This document shows positions 13,701 through 27,602 of a stretch of 64,000 nucleotides of DNA, one piece after another; the stretch's first letter is position 1; each line of letters starts with the position of its first letter. This DNA comes from Viscum album (Eukaryota; Streptophyta; Magnoliopsida; Santalales; Viscaceae). Position numbers and translations under genes: made by a program. Below the pieces are notes generated by a model. That model had not been told where the DNA came from. It did no database searches and saw only the letters and a list, made by a program, of their open reading frames with translations. The stretch lies in NCBI GenBank assembly GCA_963277665.1, contig OY728157.1:369782067-369846066 (forward strand), written 5' to 3'.

Positions 13701-14370
13701 TACCTTTAGCATAGAGACATACATGAGGGGTGGTATCGAAAATGTAAGTGGTCGTTCCGCATTAGTAAAAGTTGAATGGAAACATGCATGAGGGTTGGGG
13801 TGCACACTATTTCCCAATAGTTTTTACTTTAATTATGTATATATAAGGCTGTTTTAGCTTAGAGTATGCATAAAAGTTGTATTGTTTGGGTCAAGACTAT
13901 CTTCATGTGAACCATTAAAATATGTCCTTTGGAACTTATGAGGCTAAAACTAAGCACTAGAAGTTAATCCTATGTAATAACATCCAAAACATAAAAGACT
14001 ATGCACCTAAATCACTAAAACACTATGCATAAACCACTTCAAACTCACGTAGATAAGAAATATATGTAAAGTTTTGGATTATTCATGAGTCCATTCTATC
14101 TTGGGATTTTTAGTGGTTCAAGAGGGGTTTTATAAAATTTAGAGGTTGTTTTAAAAATATTTTATAATTTATAAAGTAGTTTTAATTTTTTTCAGTTTAT
14201 AGAGATAATTTGAAAATATTAAAACTTAATTTGGAAAATAATTTAGATGTTTAAAAATTTTATAATGTTTTTGGAAGTGTTTTTGAATCTTTTATGTCAA
14301 AATAAACCATTTTCTTAATTTTATATTAGTTATTTTAAATAAAATAGTAATATTTTCACATAAATATTTA
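10787..14370. other. AT-rich intergenic DNA, no gene recognised
   Basis: 10787-12050 is unrecognised single-copy-looking sequence with a second GGTGTTACA word at 10839-10847. 12060-12920 is extremely A+T-rich with long A, T and AT runs. At 13051-13058 there is a CCTATAAAAAGG TATA-like word followed by a pyrimidine-rich leader, which may be an old LTR promoter. 13560-13830 resembles the ACGGATGAGG / GCATGAGG type sequence of LTR U5 regions but cannot be bounded. Confidence 0.4.
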
Positions 14371-15068
14371 CCCTTATGCATGCAATTGGAGTTAAGGGTA
14401 AATAACACATGTAAGGGTTTTCCTTATTGTATATAAGGGTAAAACAATATCAATAATTGAATACATAAGGGTATCCTCCCCACTAATAAGAGGAAACATC
14501 TTATTCTAAAGGCTGTGTAAAGATAGGTTTTTCTTCATGTAAGGGTAAAATTGAATTTCTAAGGATTACATAAGGGTAAAGACAACCATACAAGGGCACC
14601 AATGAATTTTTCATGAATTGAATAAGGGTGCCCAATAGTGGTGCAATTGTAAGTTTTGTTTTGAACTAGCTGCATAATGGTGGTTTGAATGCTACTTAAG
14701 GGTAACCCTAAATTTCTAAGGGTTACATAAGGATAATATGAAGCTTGAATAAGGGTTCCATATTTGAAATAGGCTACAAAAAGGTAGATTAAACTGATAT
14801 AATAGTCTTCTAAGTTTTATATTACCCTTATAAGGGTAATCCAAACCAGGAATAAAGGTATGTTTTATATTCTAAATATTGTGTAAGGGTAGAGCTAAGT
14901 TTACATAACTCATTTAAGGGTAGTTACATGTTTTTTAAGGATATGTTAGGGTAAAAAATTAATTACATAAAGGTCCACTGAAGTTTTCATTTGTTTTGTA
15001 ATGGTATCAAGTTTCATAAGGGTAAAACCTTGTTACCCTTACATAGTATATATGAGTTGTGTAAGGGT
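14371..15068. repeat. Degenerate AAGGGT-rich repeat block with ~10.5-bp phasing
   Basis: About 25 copies of AAGGGT or a one-base variant recur, for example at 14394, 14413, 14435, 14467, 14541, 14592, 14624, 14698, 14718, 14751, 14832, 14885, 14916, 15018 and 15063. Most spacings are 11-12, 19-22 or 31-32 bp, all near multiples of 10.5 bp. The context is often CATAAGGGTAA, plus a few CCCTTA on the other strand. It is not telomeric TTTAGGG. It lies about 300 bp upstream of the TATA-like box at 15362 and may be U3 sub-repeats of an old LTR. Confidence 0.6.
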
Positions 15069-17607
15069 AGTGTTTTAAAATACTAAAATCAGAAAATTAA
15101 ATTCTTTTGGTATTTTTATTTATTTATAACATCCTTTTGGATGATTTTTACCCATTCATAATTAAGTCCACTCTTATAAATTGTTGGAAAAATTTGACGA
15201 GGGTTTCAACATTGTTTTTTCTAGTTCACGCATTTCTATTCATTTTTAAAATACCCAAAACACTTCTCCTTTTATTTTAATTTATTTTTACTCAAATTTG
15301 GAAGACCTCGCGATCCTATCTTTGACCCATCAAGATTAATTAGAGTTTTTAGATTCTTCCTCTATAAATTTTAGCAAGAAAAAAATCCCTCCCTCTCCTC
15401 TAACAATTGTGTGCAGCATGAATCTAGTACTGTCACCAAGTATGGGATCCTTTGTCTTTATTCTGGTTGTACATGTGGGAGAAATAATGTTTTTTATCCT
15501 TTATAATGATTATATGCACCAGATTAATGTATAAGATTTACTAGTTAATTGAAAAGTGATGAGAATGAGTTGTTTTTCTTGTACTTTACATGATTTTCAC
15601 GTATTTCAGATATTTGTTTCCTAGTAAAAATATTATCTCATGCATAAATAATTTATTTCTATTATTTCATGTTGTGTTAATTTAGATAATCGAAATATTA
15701 TCCAAGGAATAGAGAGTGATTATCAAATAAAGATAATTTATATTTTTTTTCATGAAAAGGGAGTTAATTATTACTTTTATTTATTTTGTGACATTATTTA
15801 AAAGATCACAAATTCTTTATGAAATCAAGGAAATTTCGATTTTTGGGAGATTTTTTTTTTTGGTTAATGTGATTGTGAAACCCTCATTATGCGATTGTTT
15901 GATATCACCTGGAAGGAAAATTGGATAAGAATTTATATCTATCTATTAAATTGGATACCCATGGAAAATCTTGGTTTGTATGAGAATGGTCTTGAATTTT
16001 ATAAGTGAAGGTGATGATTTATTTTTTGTTAAACTAGTTGAAAAATGTGAAAATTGGTTGTGTTGTGTTGTTATGATAAGTTATGTTTGTGATTGGAAAT
16101 TCTTCTAAAGAGAAATTAGGATATTGTAGTGGTTTTTTCCATGAGGAGGATGGGTTGTTGTGTGTTGTGTTTGTGTTGTGATATTTTCATAGTAGTAATT
16201 AAATATATTCTTAATGATGAAACTAGAATGATTAATGAGGTTAGATGAAAAATGAACCCATAAAATGGGATATTTGAATTAAATGTTTTTTGGTAAATAT
16301 GAAATGAACTAGCTTCATAAATTAATATGGGTGGTAATTAGAAATATAGAAATTGGATTAACTTTAAAATAAAGATTGAATGTGGATTGTGGATTTTAGA
16401 TTGATTGTATAGTGTTATTAATTTTGAGGCGGTAGAAAAAGTGTTAGAGGATGTGAGGTTTGTGGTGATGTTGTGAGTTGAAATTTTATTCTTGTTGAAA
16501 ACCCATAGGTTGGTATTATGTGCTCGAATGTTATATATTATATTTTTATTATGATTTCTTTATATATGTAACCCACCCATATAGAGTACATTGTGATGAA
16601 AACCAAATGGTTTGGGGGTATTTTTTCCAACATCTTGATGGTGTGGATGGATGAATGGCTACCCCATATTCTATACTTTCATTTGCAGGTGAGGTTCTTA
16701 CACATGGGATATGATGTCTTCTTGATTTTAGTGCACTTATGGTTGATTTTATGATATTCATGACATCTATTATACTTGGGGATATGCATGGTGGGAGTAG
16801 GACATGGGGTTATTGTCGTTCATGACCATGAAACCCTACTATTTTGGTAATGATAGTCATTGAGATGTGATGTGATGTTCCATGTGTCTTTAGAAAAGAT
16901 GTGATGTGATGACTCATGAGTCCATGTGAAATATTATTATATGGATGATATAAGAGTGCCAGGATGTACGATGTTGGGGAGTGATAGAGACACACTTGGG
17001 GGAAAGTGATGTAGGGTAACCTATAATTTATATGCTTCTTATTATGTTATTGTACTTGGATGTGTTATTTGATGAGCATGCCTTGATGTTTAAGTGATTG
17101 GTTAGTTAACCTTCCTAGGTGTTGTGGGTTCTATTTTTTTTTTTGATTTGTGTATTAGTATACACTCTTCACAAGTTTGTGTGAGATTTTATGAATGATC
17201 CCACTGAGTATAAATGTTATGCTCACCCTACATATATAGAACTTTTTTTAGGTTTCCTGTTGTACTTTAAACATGCGATGGAAAATACTATTCCAAGATT
17301 GAGTTTTTGAGTTTATTCCATGATATTTTTGTTGGATAATTTTTTTTGTTTTAAATTACTTACATTGTGAGATATTGTTGGTTTTACCCATTTCTTGTGT
17401 AATGAAGTTGTTTGGGGGTTGATATCCCATCTCTAAATCCTATTTTTTTATTTCTTGTAACAAATCCCATATGTATGACCTCAATTATACCATCAATGCT
17501 ATTTTCCAACCCGGGGCCTACTAGAGGTGGGACTCGAGGTTCATTATCACACTTTCTCCATTGATATCCTAGGAAGGGAACCATTGGAGGGTGGGGTTCA
17601 TGAAAAA
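15069..17607 (+). repeat. Old LTR-like segment (promoter to 3' end)
   Basis: A TATA-like box (15362) is followed by a C/T-rich leader, as in the LTRs further right. At 17190-17230, CACTGAGTATAAATGTTATGCTCACCCT parallels the ACTGAGCATTTGAGCTCACCC block found just before the 3' end of the E1 and E2 LTRs. The segment ends at a PBS-like site. The TATA-to-PBS distance (~2.25 kb) is close to that in E2 (~2.19 kb). The left boundary and the partner LTR were not found, so this is a tentative call. Confidence 0.4.
15362..15369 (+). promoter_or_regulatory. TATA-like box
   Basis: TATAAATT in CTCTATAAATTTTAGC, followed by a pyrimidine-rich stretch (CCCTCCCTCTCCTCTAAC). Placement mirrors the LTR TATA boxes of E1 and E2. 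Confidence 0.35.
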
Positions 17608-17608
17608 T

Positions 17609-17620
17609 TTGTATCAGAGG
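17609..17620 (+). other. PBS-like site
   Basis: TTGTATCAGAGG differs from the intact TGGTATCAGAGG sites at 31837 and 44669 only in the first positions. It is compatible with a decayed initiator tRNA-Met primer site at the end of the preceding LTR-like segment. Confidence 0.45.
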
Positions 17621-20600
17621 TATAAGTTGAGAGATATAATGATGTTTGGAGTTATACACTTATAGAATTTCGTGAGTTGGTTGAAAAATGGTTATAGTCA
17701 TATTGGTATGTGAAATAGGTTAGTAAGACCAATTAGGACATGAGATTTTAGGGCCTCGTGATCCTATAAAAGGACTACGAGCCTACTAAATGACTAATTG
17801 AGGTACTGATGCATGTGAGGTAGTTTTAGGAGAGGTACATACACCATGATTAATTTCTATTTTGATTTAATGATTTGGTTTTAGGAAGTTGAGTAATTTA
17901 ATTAAATAAATCCTAAAATTTTATGTGTGTTTCTCTAATAGCGCCCATGTTATGGTTCATAATGAGCTATTATTATTTAATGAATTAATTTTATAACATG
18001 AAAGGAAAAAGTATAATTTATATTAACCAACTAGAATTATTTATTTATAACCTTTTTGAAATTTTAATTATTTTTTTCAATTGAATACAATAACATGATT
18101 CCTTCTGAATAAAATTTGTTCAATTGTTAAAATTCATAACATGATAACCTATTTTCATAATGCTTGAAATTGTTGGAGAAAAATTCTTACTATATTTTGT
18201 TGTAAATAGCCACTGAATTTTTAAAATCCTTATGAATCATGTTTTCTTCAGTATATTTCATTATTCCATACTAAAATGATTTTTTTAAAACCATGATATC
18301 GTGTATTCTAGTTTCTAAGAGAGTTAATTAGCCATTATTTTCCTTCCCTTAATAATTTATCTTATGAATGTGTTATGTACTTATTATAAAACATGGTTTT
18401 GTGCATTTAAATTTTTACATTTCTAAAAAAATGAACATCATGATTATTGATATTTCATATTAATATTTTCCATCAGTTTATCTCAGTAGTATTAATATAA
18501 AAATATGTTGTAAGAATGTGTTAGATTGAAAATTCTTATGAAATTTGTTTTTAAATTGTGGAAAACAATAAGCATGCTTTGTGGTAACCTATTGAGACAC
18601 TAAACTATTTAAATCACTCAAATTATTATTTTTATAATGATTATAACTTTTAGTGCTCAAATATTTGTTCATCACATGTTAATCCATGAGTAGTTTATTA
18701 TGAGGATCATGTATAATGATGGAATCATTTTTCTAGTAACTATGAAATTTCTAGTTTGTAAATCTTGAGTATTTATCATGTTTAATATGTTGTTTTTAAA
18801 ATATGAAATCATGTTATGTAATGATCATGTTGTATCTAAATATGTATGTAAAATCATGTTACCCTTATTACAAGTATAAGAATGTTATCTCAAGTATTTA
18901 AATTTTTAATGAACGTTTAGTTCAAGCATGAGAAGAATCACACATAGTAATACAACATGCATAGTTTCAACATTTGACCTGTTCAAATTTAAATTCAAGA
19001 TATGACGTTTTCCAATAAATGCCCCAAAAACTTGGAAGGTTGTTTTTGGTTGCATTATTCATTGATTAATATATTGGAATGATTATATGTCTTGGTGAAA
19101 ATATGTTCATGGATTATAAAATGATATTCTAAAGGGTATTTAAGAAGATGTTTTGTAATGAAGTTTAATCCATAAATCCTTTACGATTATTAAATTGGAA
19201 AACTATATGATATATAATATTCCATTTTTACTATTAAGAACATGTACTCTTATTATGACTATGTTTCGTGTAGTTCTTCAGTGGTATTTATGGAATCACC
19301 CACCATCCTAAAAAAGGGGGTTAATTACTTAATGTCAGTAAAGTTGATTGGCTAAAGAATTTTAGTGGCATATTTATTCAATACATTGATTTTTATAATT
19401 TTATGGATATGAAATGTGGATTGAAAAATGTTTAATTAAAATTATTCTTCCATTTTTTATTGAGATTGGAAAAAGAAAAAGAGGATGAAAATTATTTTTG
19501 TTAGAAATAATGAAGATGCATGTTAATGAGAACGTTCCCACCTAATGTTTATTGAAAATGGATGTTATGATTGAGAGAATGTTTAATCAATTTATGGATT
19601 TACATAGATTATGCCTAACATTTCATATGGTGATAAAATATGATAAATAAATATTTTAATAAAACATGGTAATAAAAATAGTCATTTGATAGAGGTAAAT
19701 GTTTGGGGATGAGTGAGACTATTTTTTTGAAGGGAAGATGCCTTTTTTTGGGACTAGATTCCCTGTTGAATCTATTTTTTGGTTTTCCACATTTTGTATT
19801 TTATCTTAATTTGAGACTTTATATATGAAATGATGTGAGCTTGGTATGGATATGGGTTGAAGAGATGTGGGAGGGGATGCCTAATACTATTGTGGTGGCA
19901 TGGGGTTCTAGTTATGATGATGATGTTGGCATGATATGACAGTTGTTTTGTTATGTGTATTAGTGTCATGGATGGAACCGAGACTAATGGAAAGATTTGA
20001 ATATGGTCTTTCCCTTTATTGTGGTGATGAAAATTGAGATTCTTGATTGATAATGAATATGCTAGTTTAATTGTTGTGTATGGTTGTGCTTACATAACAA
20101 AAAGGTATTTCTCGGATTTTATTTATATATGGTATGAACATGATCATATGAGGAGTGGAGACACTTCACATATCATCACATGTCATATTATTATACATTT
20201 TAAAATCATGAAAGCGAGTCAGTGCCACCCAAAGTGGATAATATCATGGTATGATCGATGAGTTCCTTTGATTTATATTCTTTTTGAAGATCTATTGATG
20301 TTGGTACATTTGATGATTTGGAAATGTTACGTGATTGTTTCCCTTAATGATGTGTTTGGGTTAAGAACAAAAAGGTTTGATGAAGTTTGGTAATTATTTC
20401 CTTTTTATATTATGAACTAGGAGTCATAGTTAAGTCATTCAGGTTGGATTCACTTTTTTCCAATGAAAAATGTATGTGCCTGAGCAGTTGATTACAATGG
20501 GTTGAATTGTGTGTAATCGCTCATGTTGTGTATAACGTATTTTAATGGTCTCTAATGGGATTGGTTGTGTAGATGAAAACACCCAATGGCCTCAAATCCA

Positions 20601-23600
20601 TGATTCATGGGCCTGCTTTTCAAAGGTAGGTTCTCATTGGAAAACTCGGACAACAACACTTAAGAACTCAAATTGGTTGAGAGGATGGGAAGTCAGTCTC
20701 ATCACAACATTTTGGGGGTAACTATTTCCTAATACAAAACTCTCTTATATATTTAAAATATGTTAATGAATCATTTGTTTATTCCAAAGTATGCATACAC
20801 AAATTACCCCTAGTTAACTATTGATCAAAAATACATATAGTTTCAGAATAATCTATTTGTATATGAGGTTATACATCAATGAAGGGACCTGTATGTATCA
20901 AATGTTCATAATCCATTCTACCATTTTATGGAAATATCAGTGATTATTTGATTGTTTATTAGGAAAAAATTGATTTTAATCCATGCATTGCAGCGCTCTA
21001 GTGTTTACCATCATCCAGGGGTGGGAGCTATTTTGATTTTATGAGTGAACCCATAAGATGCAATTACTATATATCCTCATGAAAGGAATAATAATCCACA
21101 TACTTCATTGCCACATAACAGGGAACATCACCTTTTTAGGTCATGTGACAAGGACCCTACCATGTTGTTTAACGTCATTCAACAAGGATTCCCCAGTGCA
21201 AGGTGCCTGGTGAAATATGATGTGAGAATTATAACGAGGTGACTCAAGAGACTCAGGAGAGATATGGTCTCCTGGGTAGATATGAACCTATTGAATAATG
21301 TGGCTCAGTGAACATTAGAGTGGATTTGAGTGCTGGTTTTTGACCTCAGGGAGGATTCCTATGGTTTCCAATTAATTAGGAATCAAATCCCACATAGTTC
21401 AATTGGTTGGGGAATATGCATGGAGGCATCACAATTGAAGGGAATGATTAGGGATTCTACATAGATAGATTCACATATGGTGCCATTTCATTGGTAATAT
21501 GCCCCTTTAAAGGTTGAGATTATATTTCAGGGCTTATACCTTATAAGAGGCACATTCAGAGGAATATGATTAAGGATTATGCTCAAAAGGATGCCCGTCG
21601 GGATTGGTATAATGTGTATTTAATGATCTACACTATCCTTTAATCCCACATGAGTCATGGTGGGTGTGGAAAACAAGTAGGAAAAATAGATTTTAAGATC
21701 GAATGGCCTGCTCTCCATGCCGATGGATAGGGATGGATTCCAAAGGGGTAGGATTAGAACATTGAGTGTACCCATCCCCTATGTTGTTTTGATATCCCTA
21801 ATAGTTACAATGGATGATCTATCCATAGATGTTCTTGGTGGAGGTGAAGAGGAGAAAAATTTCCCCCTCTTTTAAGAATGGCTAGGGGCTTACCTCAGGG
21901 GTATTTCCCTAAAAATAGTTCCAGGTAAGAGAGGATTGTTCAACACTGGCCCTCATTTAAGGGAATGGATAGAGGTTTCTCCTGATCCCTATAATAGTGA
22001 GGTTCACGTGAGTATCCCAATGTTTGAACCTATATTACCATGAGAATTTAAACTCTGGGATATTCTAGGGGTCTGGTTTACTGTAGAGATTACCTGCATG
22101 ACTTATCTTACCACAGGTATGTAAACCTAAGGTGACATGATGATGTACCAGATGATTTTATCATACATGTTATGTAGATTTGGAAGGGGCCTCAAAATGT
22201 TACCATTAGACTGGATCATGGAGGGGCTGACACATGGACCAATAATGAAATTAAAGATAGTGATGGGGGATGGTTAGTATAACTCCCTAGGATTCCCCAT
22301 TCCATGTAGCATTTTGTTAGGTAGGATGGGATTCCCTCTCCGTATCATGTTTCTACATTGGTGATGGGACTATACACATAGATATGTGCAACCTATACAT
22401 GGGTTCTACATTTGTATAGTTCCTCTTCATGGGGAGAGGTTCTACCAACATTGAATTTTTCTACAGTGGTAAGAATTCACCTAAATAGATTTTTTCTATG
22501 AGGGATGTTTTCCAACAAAGGGTCTATCCATCATTCCCACCAAGATGATCTGTAAATGGGTATTTTGAGTTTGTAGATAGATTATTGATTTATTATTCCC
22601 CCCTTACTACGATACGGTGGGTTTTACCTGTTAGGAATCATAAAAGGGGCTCTGGTTGTTTCGGTACCTCAACACTCATCTGCTTCAATCATATTTACTT
22701 CAGGTGTACATGTCTCCTACTTTTCGGTCCCCCTTGGGGTCTATTTGTTGGATAACAGAGGGACTAGGTACTGGCATGGCTAGCCGTGCATGGTGGGCCA
22801 TGATGCTTCTTTTGTAGGAGCCCATGGAAGGTGCCCCAACCCACAAATGGCTTAGTCAGTGAGTAAATCATTCACTGAAGTTCCATCATCTATAAGGGAA
22901 TAAATCACCACATTGGCATAGAAGCAACTTTATTTTGTTTGTGGGTGTTAGCAGAACCACCTCATTATACAAACAATTTAGTTCACAAGGGATATTCATT
23001 TGTGTGGGTGTAAATCCCTTCCTTTCTTTCATAAACAAATTTGGTTTCATTTGAGGGAACTAGTGGCGCCACATCCATTCGTGAACTATTTAATTCATGG
23101 GTACTTATGAAAATGACAGAACACCATGCAAAGTGGCGGTCCACGAAGTGATTTTTTCTTTGAAGTCTCATCCCATTCAATAGTTTCTTCAATATTCTTC
23201 TAGGATCCATTTCTATCCCTTTCCGATACTGATATAATTCACATCATAAATACAGAATATTGAGGACCCAAAAAATTCCTTCGATCAAAATGGGTCTCAA
23301 TCAACATAAAGAGGTAGATATTTCTTTGTAGAAAGTTTTCTTGTTTTTAACCGGTTTGTAGTACCCAAGTGGACCCACAAGAGGGGACCATAGTTATAAA
23401 ATGTGTCCCTATTTCATTTTTCATTTACTATTTTTATTACTGAACCTGGTACTTCATAAATTCTCTTGATCACATAATATATCTGCGAAATTCCTTTTTT
23501 ATGATTGGCTCTTTCTGTGAACTAATTTACTTCACCCATGAATTGAGATTTGTAACTTTTAATGATATCTTTTAATCTTCTGCATTATGTGAAGTTATGC

Positions 23601-23860
23601 TGTGGATGTTGAAAATTCCATGGATCATGTCTGTGATGGCCAATGCTTTTTGGTCCAGTGCCTTCATGAGCATCATGAATTGACGACTCGCGGGCGAGTG
23701 CCTTTATGAATAAATGGTTCACAATCGAAATAATTATGCATGTAGAATAATATTTTATGTTTTATTATGAATTACTTTGCATCCCATGAATCTAATTTTG
23801 CTTACATTGGATGATATGTTATAGGGACAATAATGTCTCTATATTCCAATTCTAGGAATG
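17621..23860. other. Unrecognised degenerate sequence
   Basis: No open frame longer than about 90 codons and no family motif that I can support. 17752-17782 forms an imperfect hairpin around CCTATAAAAGG. 18000-20300 is AT-rich. 20580-23300 is less AT-rich and reads as decayed coding DNA, but I could not place it. A palindrome ACTCGCGGGCGAGT lies at 23684-23697. This may be the internal region of the old element whose LTR-like part ends at 17607. Confidence 0.4.
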
Positions 23861-23865
23861 TGATC

Positions 23866-26408
23866 AGGAGAAGAATGACCATGACTAGGAATGTTGAAGA
23901 TGATCTTCGATCCTACATCACCCCTCATAAGGGTGTCTTGAAAAACCTACTTTTACCAAAACATTTGGATTATACAGAGTCTAACTGATTACCACATTAT
24001 AACTTTAGACTCCAAGATGATGATCCCCTTCCACTTGTTGACCAAGACCTTCCATCTTCTTGGTCAAGAAGCCTTAGGAGCATGCTCAAGTGAACATTTC
24101 TACAATGGAAAAAATCATGTATGGTTTAGGTTGAGAGAACAAATTTGATCTGAATGGATCCATTTGGACACAATGAAACCGAAAAAACCATGATAAATAT
24201 TTGTAATTAGTCATTTAGGATTATCAATCACTTTTTAACCTCTCACGAGGTAATCCTAATGGTAGGTGGAGCTCCAAATGGGATCTACGGTTTAGAGGGA
24301 GCTTCTTAGATGAATGGGATTAGGCACTCTGGGTATGCCACAATTCCATGGAATTTTCCTAAAAAATGATTTTTTCAATTTATAACAGGCAGTTTGGGTA
24401 TTTTAATTTATGATTTATTCACCAGAGGAGATACTATCTGAACTACTGAGTCACTAGTGTTTGAGAACCAATAACTTCCACTTACCACATGGTGAAGTAC
24501 GAATTAGTTTATGGGACATATACCAGCTAGGGGTAATCCCCAATCTTGGTAATATAAATGAATAATTCCTACCTACATCCAATACCTAGGAGAATATACC
24601 GAAAGTATATCCATTGGTGATAGATCTACTGGTTTCAATTGAGAAATTGTTTGGTCAACCCCTATAGCCTCACTCACTCATTCCATTCAAAGATTGGATA
24701 GAGATTTTCATAGAGGTTAATGGTCCAAGGCCAAAAGTCCACCATTGAAGGACTCATCCAATACACCAGTTGTGATGTATCCCTAGTTTGTACTATTCTA
24801 CCCTTGAGGTGGGTCAATACAACACATGGGGTTATAGGTTCCATCCAAGTGTATCACATGTATTTAGGCTAGTGGGATTGTTTTCCATATTCCTGAGAGG
24901 ATGGATTTTCCTATCCCATGATGCCTACAGTGGTGTCCAAATTTATACCTAGATTATGGTGGTCACATTGGAAGAGGTATTCCACCATCACTTTTATTTA
25001 TGAACTATTAGGTCAAATTCAAGAGGGAATATCCAAACATCATATGAGTTGTCTATTTCAATTCTTTTATGGCTATATGGAATATTTTTTTCATTGATAT
25101 AAGTATCAAAATAACGAAAAAAACTCCTTATATCAATTTTCATCTAGCCCTTCTAAACATTGTATCCATTCACCACAAATCCTTGGGCATTGACAGAGCG
25201 ATCGTGTTGTTGTGTGATTTTTCTCGGTTCACTTTTGCACCCTAACCTGCACCACATAGAGAAGTGGTGGATGAAGAAAGGGGTTATTTAGAAGAAAATT
25301 CCTACATTATTACACCACGAGATGGATTATTAACTGTTCAAATAGATAGGGTAACCATTTTCAAAACTTAAACATCAGAATGGTGTGTGAGGTAATTTGG
25401 ATTTCAGTAGAAATTTTCATTTTTACCCTTACCCAGGGTAAGAGGGAATCTCACACAATAATTAATCACTAATTATGGTAGATGATGATGCGTGGGGATT
25501 CCAAAATATGAATCCTTTTCTCTATCATATAAGATTCAACTAATTTATCTTGATATTATGATTTGAAGTGGGTGTCTTACTACTCTAATGGAGTACTGGT
25601 GAGGTTACTCTGATGAGTTCTTAGACCGTTGGTCACTCTTGGTCTTTTACATATTAAGCCATCTCTTCCAACTCTAACTAGAAGAATAAGTTTTCATCTT
25701 AATAGGTGTTCATAGAGAGATTTATCCAAAATTCTTATTTCTATGGGGAGATAGTCATACCCTATAATATTGACTGATGATGTAGAAACTCTTACTGAGT
25801 TCGGCCCAAGTAGAACAACACCAGGAATTCCTGAAATTAAATCCAATGATATATGTTTTGCCTCAAATATTGAACCACTAACAAGGATGGAGGATTTTCC
25901 CACTTGGGTTCCACAATTTAGGGAAATTATATCTGTTGTAACCACAATCCAAAAATATATACCTATTGTAGTAGAGGAATAAGGCAAGGGTTCCAATACT
26001 TTCAATGAACATTAGGTTGTGTGGATATGGTCTTTTAATCAAACCATCACCATCATTATAGAGTCCCACTTAGCAGAGTTTTCTAATAAGGTGGAATCCC
26101 TTCACCAAAAATTTATTGGTCTAGGCTCAATCGGTTTTAACTACTGGAACCTACACATACTTATCCACCAGATTTTCATAGCTCAAAAAGACCTATCCAC
26201 TTGTGAAAGAATCTTTACTCAGGTTAACAGTTCCAATCATCAAACAAAATCATTTAGAGATATCATGTTCACCAAAGAAGCAGGATATTTTGACCAAATG
26301 GTTGCACAGAAAAATGATATACATGAATGTGAGGCTCTTGTTGCAAGTCTAAAGGTACAATTTTCAGCAATGAGTACCAATTTTAAATTCATCGAGTTGA
26401 AATTTTGA
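23866..26408 (+). pseudogene. Plant mobile domain (PMD) gene relic
   Basis: Frame fragments resemble the 'aminotransferase-like, plant mobile domain' proteins, a plant family found both as host genes and inside transposons. The start is near MTMTRNVEDDLRSYI (about 23876). The clearest motif is FHLPHGEVRISLWDIYQLG at 24475-24531, which matches the family signature F-H-L-P-x-G-E-x3-(T/S)-L-x-D. A KSPPLKDSSNT stretch follows near 24740. Two longer open pieces, 25770-25979 and 26019-26405, give the C-terminal, helix-rich part (EFSNKVESLHQKF). Stops and frameshifts separate the pieces, so it is not functional. Proximity to an LTR-like segment and PBS suggests a transposon-carried copy, but no pol relic was found beside it. 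A diverged host PMD gene is the alternative. Confidence 0.55.
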
Positions 26409-27602
26409 GACCATAGGGACATCATTAGAAAAATGAATCCAAAATTTTAGTACAAAGATGAAAAAAATATTGATTTCAAACAGAACCTTTATTTCCCATG
26501 TTATATGGTTGTTAATTTTATGATGATAGAATTCCACGATTAATTGTAACCATTTTGGTTGTTTAGTGCTCTCTATTATTTTTAATTGCATCAGGGAGAG
26601 ACTCTAGGATATGGATACTTTTTTTTCTCACATTCAATTAAATAAATGAATATTTTTTCCCTTCGATTCATATTCTATATTTTCCTAAAATATCCATAAA
26701 TAAAAATTTAAATGGTGTTTTGAAAGATAGATCTTAAAATTAATTAATTTTTTTTCATTAGATATCACTTTCAGTCACCATAAGGGATAACAAAATTAAC
26801 GTGATCATGTAATGCTATAATTTTTTCCTAAGTTGAGGGAATCAATGAGTGTTGTTTTTATTGTTTCTTGGGTTACATGAAAAACCCTATGAATGTTGTG
26901 TATTTTCTTTTATAACCCTCATTTCTTACTAATTCCACTATGGTGCAGACTTAGCAAGTATAACATGATTTTTTTAGGCTTCCCTTTGAATGTTTTTAAC
27001 CTTACAAGTTTTATGTAATTTTTTAATTTCTCTATTTTTTGCTAAACCATGTGAATCATTGGTCTATAGAGCATGTACTCAACCTTTACCCAGGGTTCCC
27101 TTTGTAGGGTTTTACCCTGGTGAGTTTTGTGTCACTTTTTGTGGAAGTTTAGAGTCTTAAAAATTGTACTAATGTTACTGATGTTTTAGGCCGAATAGCT
27201 TTGAAAAAAAATTATATGGTGAGACACCCAATAAGGATTATTGGTATAGAATGTCACAATATTTTTACACATGAATGTGGGATTTATATTGACCATGATT
27301 TGATGATTTCTACATATGAGACATGATATGGGGAATGTACAAGGGGAGTAATAGTAAGAATGGTTTTCAACATGATGTCGCTGGGGAGTGAGAAGGTGGG
27401 AAAAACCACTCCTAAGGATGAACTTTCCTCTGATTGACAGGCCTTTTTGGTGGGTGACTTATATAGAGTCAATTGGGGTGTATTATTCATAGTTAAACAA
27501 AGGTTTCCTCAAGACATTGGCACTTATTTTTTGATGGAAAAGTATTTTTCTGGAAATTATTATTTATCAAGACCACGGGGGTGGTTTTTGAAGGGAGTGC
27601 TG
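26409..27602. other. Unrecognised flank of E1 (left)
   Basis: AT-rich DNA after the PMD relic. It includes a small inverted repeat, CCCAGGGTTCCC ... TTTTACCCTGG near 27090-27121. The last five bases, 27598-27602 (TGCTG), are the left target-site duplication of E1. Confidence 0.4.

Noticed and set aside
14371..15068. Interstitial telomere repeat (AAGGGT/CCCTTA)
   Set aside because: The hexamer is not TTTAGGG and units are spaced by 11-32 bp of variable DNA rather than directly repeated.
17752..17782. Hairpin around CCTATAAAAGG as a promoter or terminator
   Set aside because: Stem imperfect, single occurrence, no transcript context.
22983..23210. 75-codon minus-strand frame
   Set aside because: No family resemblance, no conserved neighbour, and length expected by chance in this region.
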